From Bacteroidales bacterium (GTDB lineage: Bacteria > Bacteroidota > Bacteroidia > Bacteroidales > UBA7960): DNA of 47,822 nucleotides. The stretch lies in the NCBI GenBank assembly GCA_012521995.1, contig JAAYLH010000021.1:1-47822 (forward strand). Direction: 5' to 3'. The notes beneath the pieces are model-generated. The model ran no database searches and had not been told where the DNA came from. It saw nothing but the letters and a program-made list of their open reading frames with translations. Positions 17,860 through 26,378 of the stretch are shown here, in pieces. Positions within the stretch are counted from its first letter, which is position 1; each line of letters starts with the position of its first letter. The position numbers and the translations under genes are program-made.

Positions 17860-20184
17860 TTACTCTACAATAATCTCGCTAACAAACAACCAGGAAGGCT
17901 GGCCTTCACCCGAGTGTCCCGGAGGACAAACCCCCTGATTCTTCACCGTAACCCTCACAAAACGTACATTATCAGCAGGCTTCTGAGTGGAATACACTTC
18001 CACGAAACGTTCAGCAAGGTTAATGTCCGTTTCGTTCTCCACCCTTTCCAGTAGTTCAAATACCTCGCCGTCCGTTGACACCTCAAAGGACACCCATTGC
18101 GGTAGGAATATCCAGGATCCGCTGGTATGAAGGGCATCCACCGAAATGAGGTGCACACTGGTGGGCGCTCCAAGGTCAAGGGTAGCCACCAAATCAACCC
18201 CGCGATAACCCTTCCAGTTGCCATCCACATAGCTTCTCGTGCCTGTGATGCCGTTCACCAGGGTATATTCACCTTGACCGTCATAATTGGGACTATTGGG
18301 ATATTCGGCTGAGATTGTTCCGGCAAAAGCCTTATGGAGCAAATAATCCCGCTTCATGATCTGAGCGCTTGACTTTCCATCAATGAATACCGCTGCTTGT
18401 ACGGTTGTCGTTTCCTTGATTTCAAAAGGTTCCTTATAGACAGTGGAGTTCGCATCCGGCTCTGAACCATCCAGAGTATAGCGGATCTCTGGCTCAAATA
18501 CTTCACTTTCAAGGCCGATCATCAGCGACTTATGCTCCAGGTTCACCTCTGGAACTGCTTTCACCTGGAAGGCGCTCATCGAATAATTGAGGCCCTGCTT
18601 CTCGTATCGTGCATACTGAGCCTGCATCCTGCGGGAGAAGTCACCCCAGTCGCGGTATTCTTTTTGCGACCAGACCACTTCTGCCAATGCAGAAAGCCGT
18701 GGGAATGCCATATACTCCACGTGGGAAGATACGGGCATAAACTCTCCCCAGTGATTGGCCTGTGCCCCAAGGATGTGTTTGGCTTCCTCTTCATTGAGTT
18801 CTACAGGAATGGGTTCATAAGTGTAAACCTTTTTCAGCGTGTTATTGCCGCCAAAGGCCGTTGGTTCAATATCAGGATCTCCCTGGTAGTGGTCGAAATA
18901 AAGGGGGCTACCGGGTGACATAATCACATCGTGTCCCATCTTTGCGGCTTCAATCCCGCCTGCTACTCCCCTCCAAGACATCACGGTGGCATTGGGCGCC
19001 AAGCCGCCTTCCAAAATCTCATCCCAGCCAATGATACGGCGGCCATGCGCATTGAGGAACTCCTCTACCCTGTGAATGAAATAACTCTGCAGTTCTTCTT
19101 CATTGGCAAGGCCTTCCTCACGGATACGCGCCTGGCATTTGGGGCAAACCTTCCAGTTGGATTTGTCCGCCTCGTCTCCCCCGATATGGATGTAGGAGGA
19201 AGGAAACAAATCCATCACCTCGGTCAACACATTCTCCAGGAACTCAAAAGTTCCATCGTTGCCGGCGCAAAAAATATGGGTAATGGGCCAAACGCCCCCC
19301 GTAGCAACGCCCACATTTCCACCTGTACATGAAAACTCGGGATAGGCTGCCAGGGCCGCCATGGCGTGGGCTGGCATCTCAATTTCAGGGATGACTGCGA
19401 CGTTGCGCTCGGCTGCATATGCCACCAGGGCCCTTACCTCCTCCTGGGTGTAAAAGCCACCATAGGTGGAATTTTCTGGGTCATTTACTACGGGGCGGGC
19501 ATCCCAGTGCAAATGCGACATATCAACGCGCCAGGCACCCACCTCGGTGAGTTTAGGGTATTGCTTGATCTCCAGCCGCCAGCCCTGATCATCTGTCAGG
19601 TGCCAGTGAAACACATTGAGTTTGTGCATTGCCAGCTGATCAATGACCTTATAAATAAATTCAATGGGATGGAAATGACGCGCCACATCCAGGTGCATTC
19701 CCCTGTGCCTGAAACGGGGATAATCCTTTATGTTGAGCCCGGGCAGTTTGCCATCAGGCATGGTACTCAAAACCTGGTAAAGGGTTTGAACCCCGTACAG
19801 GATCCCGGCTGGCTTATTGGCATTTATTTTAATTCCATTTGGGTTGATTTCAAGCAGATACCCTTCCTCGCCCAATTCTTCATCTATGTCGGCGTTCAAA
19901 AAAAACATAATGCTGCCTCCTTCCAATGAGCCTTCCGTAAATGTGGGTCGCAGTTCAAATCCAAGATAGTCAGTCCAAATTTTGGAGGCAATACCCGCAA
20001 TTTCTGCAAGACTTTGGTCCGAATACAAAATCGGTGTACCTGATCTTATTTTAAACCCTCCCGAGACCTCTTCCATCTCCACAGGTTTGGGTATGAGGCT
20101 TATTTCAGTTTGTTTGGGCTGGGGGTTGCACGAAAGCAACATACTGCCCATCAGCACGATGGCAAAAAAACCTGATCTATTCAT
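17860..20184 (-). CDS. GH20 beta-N-acetylhexosaminidase with chitobiase-C and CBM32-like domains, lipoprotein
   Basis: I take Met at 20184 as the start: it opens a clear lipoprotein signal (MNRSGFFAIVLMGSMLLSC, Cys19), and A-rich bases precede it. An in-frame Met lies 9 codons upstream but adds no signal feature. The GH20b N-domain is followed by the barrel with GMHLDVARHFHP, NVFHWHLTDDQGWRLE, IPEIEMPAHA and the catalytic Asp337-Glu338 in HIGGDEAD. The tail carries a chitobiase C-terminal segment (RYTLDGSEPDANS) and a discoidin/CBM32-like domain with GWRG/TGSWIF-type strands at about 620-774. It probably removes terminal beta-GlcNAc after galactose release. The start overlaps the end of the upstream GH29 gene by 8 bases, implying coupled translation. 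Confidence 0.92.
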   Translation of the reverse strand: MNRSGFFAIVLMGSMLLSCNPQPKQTEISLIPKPVEMEEVSGGFKIRSGTPILYSDQSLAEIAGIASKIWTDYLGFELRPTFTEGSLEGGSIMFFLNADIDEELGEEGYLLEINPNGIKINANKPAGILYGVQTLYQVLSTMPDGKLPGLNIKDYPRFRHRGMHLDVARHFHPIEFIYKVIDQLAMHKLNVFHWHLTDDQGWRLEIKQYPKLTEVGAWRVDMSHLHWDARPVVNDPENSTYGGFYTQEEVRALVAYAAERNVAVIPEIEMPAHAMAALAAYPEFSCTGGNVGVATGGVWPITHIFCAGNDGTFEFLENVLTEVMDLFPSSYIHIGGDEADKSNWKVCPKCQARIREEGLANEEELQSYFIHRVEEFLNAHGRRIIGWDEILEGGLAPNATVMSWRGVAGGIEAAKMGHDVIMSPGSPLYFDHYQGDPDIEPTAFGGNNTLKKVYTYEPIPVELNEEEAKHILGAQANHWGEFMPVSSHVEYMAFPRLSALAEVVWSQKEYRDWGDFSRRMQAQYARYEKQGLNYSMSAFQVKAVPEVNLEHKSLMIGLESEVFEPEIRYTLDGSEPDANSTVYKEPFEIKETTTVQAAVFIDGKSSAQIMKRDYLLHKAFAGTISAEYPNSPNYDGQGEYTLVNGITGTRSYVDGNWKGYRGVDLVATLDLGAPTSVHLISVDALHTSGSWIFLPQWVSFEVSTDGEVFELLERVENETDINLAERFVEVYSTQKPADNVRFVRVTVKNQGVCPPGHSGEGQPSWLFVSEIIVE

Positions 20185-21994
20185 AGTTTTCAATTTTAAA
20201 GGTCCAGGCATATTGTCCCGGCATTTCGTTATACTTCACTTTGCTTACATCAATTTTCAACTGCCCCTCTTCATACGTCCAGGGCAGCAAACCTTCCCTG
20301 CCTAACAACGAAATTCGGGTACCGGGCAAAGGTTCCTTTACGGGAAGCACCAATACATCGTCAGGCCACTCCAGGCTGATGGCATATACATTGCCGTGAT
20401 TGGCGGTATAGACCAAGTACTGCTTCATTGAGCGGTATTCCCCGTGAAGGCCATCACCTTCCGTAATATTCAACCCTGTAAACAAATTTTTTTGAGGTAT
20501 TACCTCCCTGCTTAGTGAAGGGCTCTCCCACTGAAGGCTGATCCTGGCTTCCTGCAGCCTTTCATGAAATTCAACCTTGATAGGATATTTTTTGCCTTTT
20601 TGCAATTGGATCCTTCCTTCCTTCAAACGTGCTTCTCTTTCCCGCATGGCTTCCGACTGGCTGCCTTCAGCCTGTTGATCCCAGAGATCGAGCACCAGTT
20701 CACCATCAACATAAAGCCGCATTCCCTCGTCGGCTTCGGCAAGAAATTGGTATTCCTCACTGTAATCAGCCTGAATGAAACCTGTCCAGCTTGCTGTGAA
20801 ATGATCTTCGGCAATCCCTTCCACAGGTGAATTGCGCACCCAATTGAAATCAATCTGCGGGTCCATGCGCTCCACCAACACCTCTCGCTCCTCCCCTGTC
20901 CTGATCCAGGACTCAGAGGCGTATATAGCTTCTTCGTTCACCCCTATCCATTCACCCAATTGCTCCAGGCGTTCCTGTTGCAAGAGCGGAATCTTACCGT
21001 CGGCAGCGGGGCCCACGTTGATGGTGATGCCACCCCCGTTGGCAACTGCCCGGACAAAGAAATGGATCAACTCCTCAGGGCTCATGTAAGCATCCAACTT
21101 CTCGTTACGGTTCAGTCCAAAGCTTCGCCCCAGTCCGCGAACCTCTGCCCAGGGCCTGTCGGTCTTGATGCTGCCTGAGCTGTATTCAGGGGTTATGAAG
21201 CCGATGTCAGCACCGTGCCCCCAGCGGTCGTTAACAATGGCATCCGGTCCCACCAGGTTGTAATACCAGGCGATAAGCTCGCGGGCATGCCAGTCCTCTG
21301 CCGAGTGAAACCACTCTCCATCCGTAAAAAGGACCTGGGGCTTGTAGGTCCTGATCACTTCTTTGAACTGAGGGATCATGTGCTGTTCAATATATGTGTG
21401 AATGGAATCGTGAGGGTCAATATACCACTGATGCAAGGGGTTATTCCATTCAGGCAGGGAGAAATATAGCCCCAAACGGATATCCCTTTTGCGTACAGCC
21501 TCAGCCACTTCGCCCACAACATCCCTGTGCGGGCCCACGTCCACGCTGTTCCAGCCGGGCGCATATTCACTGGGCCACAGGCAATAGCCGTCGTGATGCT
21601 TGCTAACAAGGATGATGTATTTTGCCCCGGCTTTCTCAAAGATCCCGGCCCATTCCTCGGCATCAAACAATTCTCCCTTCAGCAATGGGGCAAAATCTTC
21701 ATATTCGAAGTCCTCACCCCAGTTATTCTTCATGAAGTCAATTCGGTTCTGGGCGCCTGCCTGCAATCCCCGCAGGTACCACTCACCATAAGATTCAGCA
21801 CCTCCGTAGGAAGGCACCGAATACACCCCCCAATGGATAAATATCCCAAGTTTGGCATCCCTGAACCATTGCGGATAAGGCCTTGATCGAAGCGACTCCC
21901 AGGTCGCCTCAACAGCTTGCGCCTGAACCCTGACAGGATTAATTTCAGCAATAAAAAAGGCAAGGATCGCCACTAAAATATTCAGTTTTTTCAT
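20177..21994 (-). CDS. GH29 alpha-L-fucosidase with inserted PA14 domain
   Basis: A 605-residue secreted GH29 enzyme of the broad-specificity type (WFRDAKLGIFIHWGVYSVPSY at 43-63, split over the barrel start; SKHHDGYCLWPS at 131-142; nucleophile Asp225 in VLFTDGEWF). A signal peptide ends near VQAQA (about residue 26), with no lipobox. After the barrel, residues about 378-505 form a PA14-like domain (FTASWTGFIQAD, EADEGMRLYVDGELVLD, YPIKVEFHERLQEARISLQW). The normal fucosidase C-terminal domain resumes at about 515 (YTANHGNVYAISLEWP). PA14 domains bind carbohydrate in several glycosidases, so it may position the enzyme on fucosylated chains. Alpha-1,6 core or general fucose release is inferred. 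It overlaps the next GH20 by 8 bases. Confidence 0.92.
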   Translation of the reverse strand: MKKLNILVAILAFFIAEINPVRVQAQAVEATWESLRSRPYPQWFRDAKLGIFIHWGVYSVPSYGGAESYGEWYLRGLQAGAQNRIDFMKNNWGEDFEYEDFAPLLKGELFDAEEWAGIFEKAGAKYIILVSKHHDGYCLWPSEYAPGWNSVDVGPHRDVVGEVAEAVRKRDIRLGLYFSLPEWNNPLHQWYIDPHDSIHTYIEQHMIPQFKEVIRTYKPQVLFTDGEWFHSAEDWHARELIAWYYNLVGPDAIVNDRWGHGADIGFITPEYSSGSIKTDRPWAEVRGLGRSFGLNRNEKLDAYMSPEELIHFFVRAVANGGGITINVGPAADGKIPLLQQERLEQLGEWIGVNEEAIYASESWIRTGEEREVLVERMDPQIDFNWVRNSPVEGIAEDHFTASWTGFIQADYSEEYQFLAEADEGMRLYVDGELVLDLWDQQAEGSQSEAMREREARLKEGRIQLQKGKKYPIKVEFHERLQEARISLQWESPSLSREVIPQKNLFTGLNITEGDGLHGEYRSMKQYLVYTANHGNVYAISLEWPDDVLVLPVKEPLPGTRISLLGREGLLPWTYEEGQLKIDVSKVKYNEMPGQYAWTFKIENYE

Positions 21995-22054
21995 TCCTAA
22001 GGCAAGTGGTTTTATAATTAATTAGATATATAATTCAATACAACTCAAAAGCCA

Positions 22055-22081
22055 AAGCCGGCAAAAGGATTTCACCGGCTT
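22055..22081 (-). terminator. Weak hairpin after the DUF1080 gene
   Basis: AAGCCGG (22055-22061) pairs with CCGGCTT (22075-22081) across a 13-base loop. On the minus strand it starts 20 bases after the DUF1080 stop and is followed by a TTTGGCTTTT stretch. It could end or attenuate the redox-module transcript before GH29. The T-run is interrupted, so it may be only a partial terminator. Confidence 0.35.
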
Positions 22082-22101
22082 AAGCTTCATGAAAGGAGGT
22101 T

Positions 22102-22863
22102 CTAAAGTTCCCTCAACTTGATGTTTTTGTACCAAACATCGTCGCCGTGGTCCTGTAAGCCTATGTAACCTTCCTGGGCAATTTCTGCCCAGTCAGGATT
22201 GTATGCAGGAAACTTGCTGTTAGCCACCATTTCGTTCCATTCCGGAGTCCACAAATGGTATTCAACCACTTTTTCGCCATTAAGCCAGTGTTCTACCAGA
22301 CCTTTGTAAACCAAGATACGGGTCTGATTCCACTCACCCACAGGTTTCACCTTATTCTGGTCCACACCGATCATGTCATACAGGGCACCAGCACTGTGCA
22401 ATCCTTCACGGCCATCAGGATGGGTGGTGTTGTCCAACACCTGGTACTCGGGGGCAGTATGCCAGATTACCATATCTGGCCTTTCCTGTGCAAGGTATAA
22501 AATACCGCTGTTGCCCCCGGGAGAGATTTTCCACTCAAGCGACAGCTCAAAATTGGAAAACTTTTCATCATAAATGATGTCGCCACCTTCCAGGCCACCG
22601 GCTTCTCCCCTACCTGAACTAAAACAACGAAGCATGCCATCGGCCACTTCCCATCCTGTTGGAAAAAAGTCCTTGTTATAGCCACGCCATTTCCCGGGAG
22701 TCTCCCCGTCGAACAGCAGCATCCAGCCATCGGCAATTTCCGCTTCGCTCAGGGTGTTGTCCACCACAATGACTTCTTCTGTTTCTGCATCCGCTTGCTG
22801 TTGTGGCCCATGGCAGGCAGCCAGGCCAAAAGCGGCAATCATTAAAAACAATAGTTTTTTCAT
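22102..22863 (-). CDS. DUF1080 / 3-keto-glycoside hydrolase lipoprotein
   Basis: A 253-residue lipoprotein (lipobox LAAC, Cys17) made of one concanavalin-like DUF1080 domain (PF06439): LFDGETPGKWRGY, GWEVADGMLRC, FELSLEWKISPGGNSGIL, GEWNQTRILVYKG, VEHWLNGEKVVEY, and GYIGLQDHGDDVWYKNIKL at the end. Members of this family are known as 3-keto-disaccharide hydrolases, which cleave glycosides after a Gfo/Idh dehydrogenase has oxidised the sugar at C3. Its location directly after a Tat-exported Gfo/Idh gene (50-base gap) fits such a pairing in the periplasm. The substrate is unknown. A purely sugar-binding role is possible. Confidence 0.85.
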   Translation of the reverse strand: MKKLLFLMIAAFGLAACHGPQQQADAETEEVIVVDNTLSEAEIADGWMLLFDGETPGKWRGYNKDFFPTGWEVADGMLRCFSSGRGEAGGLEGGDIIYDEKFSNFELSLEWKISPGGNSGILYLAQERPDMVIWHTAPEYQVLDNTTHPDGREGLHSAGALYDMIGVDQNKVKPVGEWNQTRILVYKGLVEHWLNGEKVVEYHLWTPEWNEMVANSKFPAYNPDWAEIAQEGYIGLQDHGDDVWYKNIKLREL

Positions 22864-22913
22864 CTTCGCTCAAATTTTGATTTGTAAGTAATGTTTTGTA
22901 AAAAACGAAAAGT

Positions 22914-24398
22914 TTAAAGGGTCCATCCTGCCCTGTAAGTGTGCCTGATATATTCTTCAGCAGCTTGTTTGGCGTTCATGGTCTCGTGACGGGTGTCGAA
23001 GTGCGGGTGTCCGTCAATGACTTCAAACTTGTCGCTCTGCACGACCCTGATTTCGTCGTTGTCGCCAATATTGGTAAAGCGCATGTTCTCGCCATCCCAG
23101 AGCAGTTCGCGCTTCAGGTCCTGAAGCCTTACCGCGACCACTCCCATCACCACCATCTCATTCATCGGGCCTGAATAGCCAAAGTATGAACTGGCTTCAA
23201 CCCTGTGCTCAGGGCTTTCCTTGCAGGCACGCACCCAGTCCGTCTCGTGGCTGGTAGGCACACGACGCATGGTCGGGGCAGGTCTCTTGTAATTTTTATC
23301 GTAGTCGAGGGGCAGCAGGAATGGGTCTTTACCATAACAGCCTGTCATGATTTTCCCCTTGGTGCCTATCAACAGACAGCCCCCGTTGGGGTCGCGTCCC
23401 ATGATTTCTCCGTCGGGCAGTTCTTCCGGCCTGGGAGGCAACAGTCCCCCATCCCACCAGGTCACGCTAACCTCGGGCATTTCTACGTTCATAAATTTCT
23501 CCCTTTCGGGGAATACAAACTTCACCACTTCCGCCAGGGGTGGCGACTCAGTATTGAATTGTGAGGAACTGCCCTGCACCCGCGTAGGGTATTTCAGCTT
23601 AAGTCCCATAAAGATTGGGTCCATAATATGGCAAGCCATATCGCCCAGGGCACCGGTGCCAAAGTCCCACCATCCGCGCCAGTTCCAGGGCGTATATATT
23701 GGATGATAGGGGCGATAGCGTGCAGGTCCGAGGAAAAGATCCCAGTTCAGCGTATCAGGAACAGGATGCACATCAATTGGCCTTTGCAATCCTTGCGGCC
23801 AGATGGGACGGTTGGTCCAGGCGTGGGCTTCCTTTACCTCACCGATGGCGCCATCCCATAGCCATTCGCAAGTCTGGCGAATGCCTTCGCCTGAGTTACC
23901 CTGATTGCCCATCTGGGTGGCCACCTTATACTCTTTGGCAATACGAGTCATCTCACGCGACTCCCATACCGAATGCGTAAGGGGCTTCTCACAATAAACG
24001 TGTTTGCCCATTTTCATCGCCTGGATGCTGATGATTGCGTGCGTATGGTCAGGCGTGCCTACCACCACGGCATCAATGCTGTCACCCAGCTCGTCGAACA
24101 TCCTCCGCCAGTCATAATACTTGCGAGCATTGGGATATTCGCCCATGATCTTACCGGCATATTTCCAATCGACATCACAAAGGGCCACGATGTTCTCGCT
24201 ATTCACCGCTCGGATTACCCCGCCTCCGCGACCTCCGACGCCCACCCCCGCGATGTTCAGCTTATCGCTGGGCATGCGATGGCCCAGCCCCGACACCACA
24301 TGGCTGGGCATGATCATAAAGCCTGCTGATGCCACAGCCGCATTGCGGATAAATTTCCTGCGGTCCATGCCATTGCTCTTGTTGTCATTCTCTTCCAT
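22914..24398 (-). CDS. Tat-exported Gfo/Idh/MocA oxidoreductase
   Basis: A 494-residue oxidoreductase with a Tat signal (DRRKFIRNAAVASAG, Arg13-Arg14). The Rossmann segment starts at about 48 with NIAGVGVGGRGGG, and the family motif CEKPL is at 136-140. The C-terminal half is the Gfo/Idh alpha/beta domain with WRGWWDFGTGALGDMACHIMD. It should act outside the cytoplasm with a tightly bound nicotinamide cofactor loaded before Tat export. Known relatives oxidise sugars or glycosides, including glucoside 3-dehydrogenases. The start at 24398 overlaps the upstream isomerase gene by 14 bases. An internal Met11 (24368) just before the twin arginines would remove the overlap. Its DUF1080 neighbour suggests that 3-keto glycosides are the product. 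Confidence 0.88.
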   Translation of the reverse strand: MEENDNKSNGMDRRKFIRNAAVASAGFMIMPSHVVSGLGHRMPSDKLNIAGVGVGGRGGGVIRAVNSENIVALCDVDWKYAGKIMGEYPNARKYYDWRRMFDELGDSIDAVVVGTPDHTHAIISIQAMKMGKHVYCEKPLTHSVWESREMTRIAKEYKVATQMGNQGNSGEGIRQTCEWLWDGAIGEVKEAHAWTNRPIWPQGLQRPIDVHPVPDTLNWDLFLGPARYRPYHPIYTPWNWRGWWDFGTGALGDMACHIMDPIFMGLKLKYPTRVQGSSSQFNTESPPLAEVVKFVFPEREKFMNVEMPEVSVTWWDGGLLPPRPEELPDGEIMGRDPNGGCLLIGTKGKIMTGCYGKDPFLLPLDYDKNYKRPAPTMRRVPTSHETDWVRACKESPEHRVEASSYFGYSGPMNEMVVMGVVAVRLQDLKRELLWDGENMRFTNIGDNDEIRVVQSDKFEVIDGHPHFDTRHETMNAKQAAEEYIRHTYRAGWTL

Positions 24399-25266
24399 GG
24401 TTCTCGTTATTTAATAGGTGTGATTGAATATAATGAAAACTCTGTTCTGCACAATGCAGTGAGGTCCCTTCCGAGCACTCCTCCTGCTCATAGATCAGCA
24501 ATTCAACCCCTGCCTTTCGGCCCGAAGCAAGCACCGTCTTAAAATCAATAAGCCCGTTTCCTATGATGCAACTGCTGCCAGAAAAATCAACATCTTTCAG
24601 ATGCAGCATCGAAAATCTTCCGGGATGGTTCTCAAAAAAAGGAATAGGATCTAATCTTTCCCTTGCAAAGAAATAAGTATCGGCTTGGAAAGACACCAGC
24701 CCTGCTTCCGTTTCAGAAAGCAGTATTTCGTATGGAAGTACGTCTCCAATTTTTCGTAACTCAAAGTCGTGGTTGTGATAGGCAAACCTTACCCCAAATT
24801 CCCTGCAGACCTCCCCAATCCGGTTCATCTCATCTGCAGCGGCCTTGAAGTCATCAATACTAGTGGTAGGCCGGCTGCCAAAAGAAGGCAGGACAAGAAA
24901 ACGCATTCCGATGGCTACAGCCTTTTCGGCATATTCCCTGGCATTGTCAATGGTTATGCCCGTATGCGAACCGTAAATTTCCAGGCCAAGACTATCACAA
25001 AACGTTTTGAACTCCCTAGCAGGAATGCCGTAGAAACTTCCGTTGTAACCATATGGTTCAATCCCAGTAAAGCCCATCACACTCAGGGCCTCAAGCGTTC
25101 CTTTCAGGTCGGTGTTGATCACATCTCGCACCGACCAGAGCTGTACTCCCAGCTCCTTCCTATCCGTTATGCTTTCTTCCCCCGATGCTCTTCCTGAACA
25201 TCCCGGCAGAAACAATCCAAGGGAAAGCAGCTTAAGAGACTGAAAAAACTCCCTGCGGGTGGTCAT
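24385..25266 (-). CDS. Exported sugar phosphate isomerase/epimerase-like TIM barrel lipoprotein
   Basis: A 293-residue member of the xylose-isomerase-like TIM-barrel family (AP endonuclease 2 superfamily). It carries both a twin-arginine (TTRREFFQSLKLLSLG) and a lipobox (LPGC, Cys23), so it is probably a Tat-exported lipoprotein. Motifs: LGVQLWSVRD (39-48), GFTGIEPYG, YGSHTG, RFAYHNHDFEL and FSMLHLKDVD give the metal-binding His, Glu and Asp positions seen in this superfamily. Such proteins often accompany Gfo/Idh enzymes and DUF1080 in Bacteroidota and are thought to isomerise, epimerise or cleave keto-sugars. It lies 54 bases after the cytosolic Gfo/Idh gene. The exact reaction is not readable from sequence. 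Confidence 0.8.
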   Translation of the reverse strand: MTTRREFFQSLKLLSLGLFLPGCSGRASGEESITDRKELGVQLWSVRDVINTDLKGTLEALSVMGFTGIEPYGYNGSFYGIPAREFKTFCDSLGLEIYGSHTGITIDNAREYAEKAVAIGMRFLVLPSFGSRPTTSIDDFKAAADEMNRIGEVCREFGVRFAYHNHDFELRKIGDVLPYEILLSETEAGLVSFQADTYFFARERLDPIPFFENHPGRFSMLHLKDVDFSGSSCIIGNGLIDFKTVLASGRKAGVELLIYEQEECSEGTSLHCAEQSFHYIQSHLLNNENHGRE

Positions 25267-25320
25267 AAGCTGATGGTTTTGTGATTGGCCTGAATCAGAA
25301 AGAGATGGATCCCAAACGAC

Positions 25321-26376
25321 CTATAAATTTATGACGCTTTTTTGATTATGACTCAAAATGGCCGCTTCAATGATTTCCAGATTCAGAATGGCATCTTCAA
25401 CAGAAACTTTCTGAGCCTTATTCTCCCTAAGGGATGCCAGCACATCTTCGTAAAAGCCCATATAATGGCCGGGCAGTGTCGGATATTTAATTTTCAGAGG
25501 TTCTTTGCCCGCCACCGAATTCAAAACACCGAACATTCTCCTTGACTCCCAGCCAAAACCTGCTGTGTCAGGTTTTTTTCCTTTTTTCAAGGCTGCTTCC
25601 TGAATATCCAGGCCATATTTAACATAGGAGCCAAGGGTGCCATGCACTTGGAAACGGGGACCCGTCTCGCGGACAAATACGCTGGCCTGAAGTGTGGCTG
25701 TTGTCTTTTGATAAAACAGTTTCAGGTCGAAGCTGTCGTTAGCAAGACTCCCTTCCCGCTGGAAGTGCAGCCGGCACCACACCCCTTGGGGTTTGCCAAA
25801 CAGGCAAATGGCCTGGTCGATGAGGTGAGGGCCCAGGTCATACATTGTGCCGCCACCCTCTGCCTGGGTATATCGCCATTCAGCACGGGAAACTGCAGGC
25901 TGGTAGCGGTCGAAGTGCGATTCAAAATCCAGCACCTCTCCCAGACGACCTTCCCTGATGATCTGCTGCAGGGTCATGAAATCCCCGTCCCAGCGACGGT
26001 TGTGATATGGAAAAACATTCTTGCCGCAGGCCATGCTTCGGTCACCGATCTTTTGCATATCTTTACTGCTCATGGTCACGGGTTTCTCAATGATCACGTG
26101 CTTTCCGGCCTCCAAGGCAGCCATGGCCTGGGCGTAATGCATGGGGTGCGGGGTAGCAAGCACCACCAAATCAATGGAGGAATCCCCCAGCATCTCCTCA
26201 AAGCTCCGGATGATCCTGGCAGAGGGGTAAACCTTTCCTGCCTCAATTCCTGAAGTCACAATGGTGTGCAGCTCAAAGTCAGGATGCCTGTCCACAAAGG
26301 GTGTGTGAAAGACCCTGCCTGAAAGGCCGAATCCAACCACAGCGGTGCGAATGGGTGTTTTTTTTTCTTTTTTCAT
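25321..26376 (-). CDS. Cytosolic Gfo/Idh/MocA oxidoreductase
   Basis: A 351-residue NAD(P)-dependent oxidoreductase of normal family length and without any signal peptide, unlike its two neighbours. The Rossmann motif is TAVVGFGLSGRVFH at 11-24, the family motif IIEKPV at 95-100, followed by NRRWDGDFMTL and the LGPHLIDQAICLFG region that lines the active site. It resembles the YdgJ/inositol-dehydrogenase-like branch. In a 3-keto pathway it could reduce an imported keto-sugar back to an alcohol sugar in the cytoplasm. The gene is separated by 2 bases from the upstream Tat-exported oxidoreductase, so they share a transcript. The assigned role is inference. Confidence 0.85.
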   Translation of the reverse strand: MKKEKKTPIRTAVVGFGLSGRVFHTPFVDRHPDFELHTIVTSGIEAGKVYPSARIIRSFEEMLGDSSIDLVVLATPHPMHYAQAMAALEAGKHVIIEKPVTMSSKDMQKIGDRSMACGKNVFPYHNRRWDGDFMTLQQIIREGRLGEVLDFESHFDRYQPAVSRAEWRYTQAEGGGTMYDLGPHLIDQAICLFGKPQGVWCRLHFQREGSLANDSFDLKLFYQKTTATLQASVFVRETGPRFQVHGTLGSYVKYGLDIQEAALKKGKKPDTAGFGWESRRMFGVLNSVAGKEPLKIKYPTLPGHYMGFYEDVLASLRENKAQKVSVEDAILNLEIIEAAILSHNQKSVINL

Positions 26377-26378
26377 TC

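Noticed and set aside
22904-22915. AACGAAAAGTTT shared between the gap at 22.9 kb and the one at 28.72 kb
   Set aside because: A/T-rich 12-mer. One copy overlaps a gene end and the other is part of a terminator stem, so a shared regulatory role is not supported.
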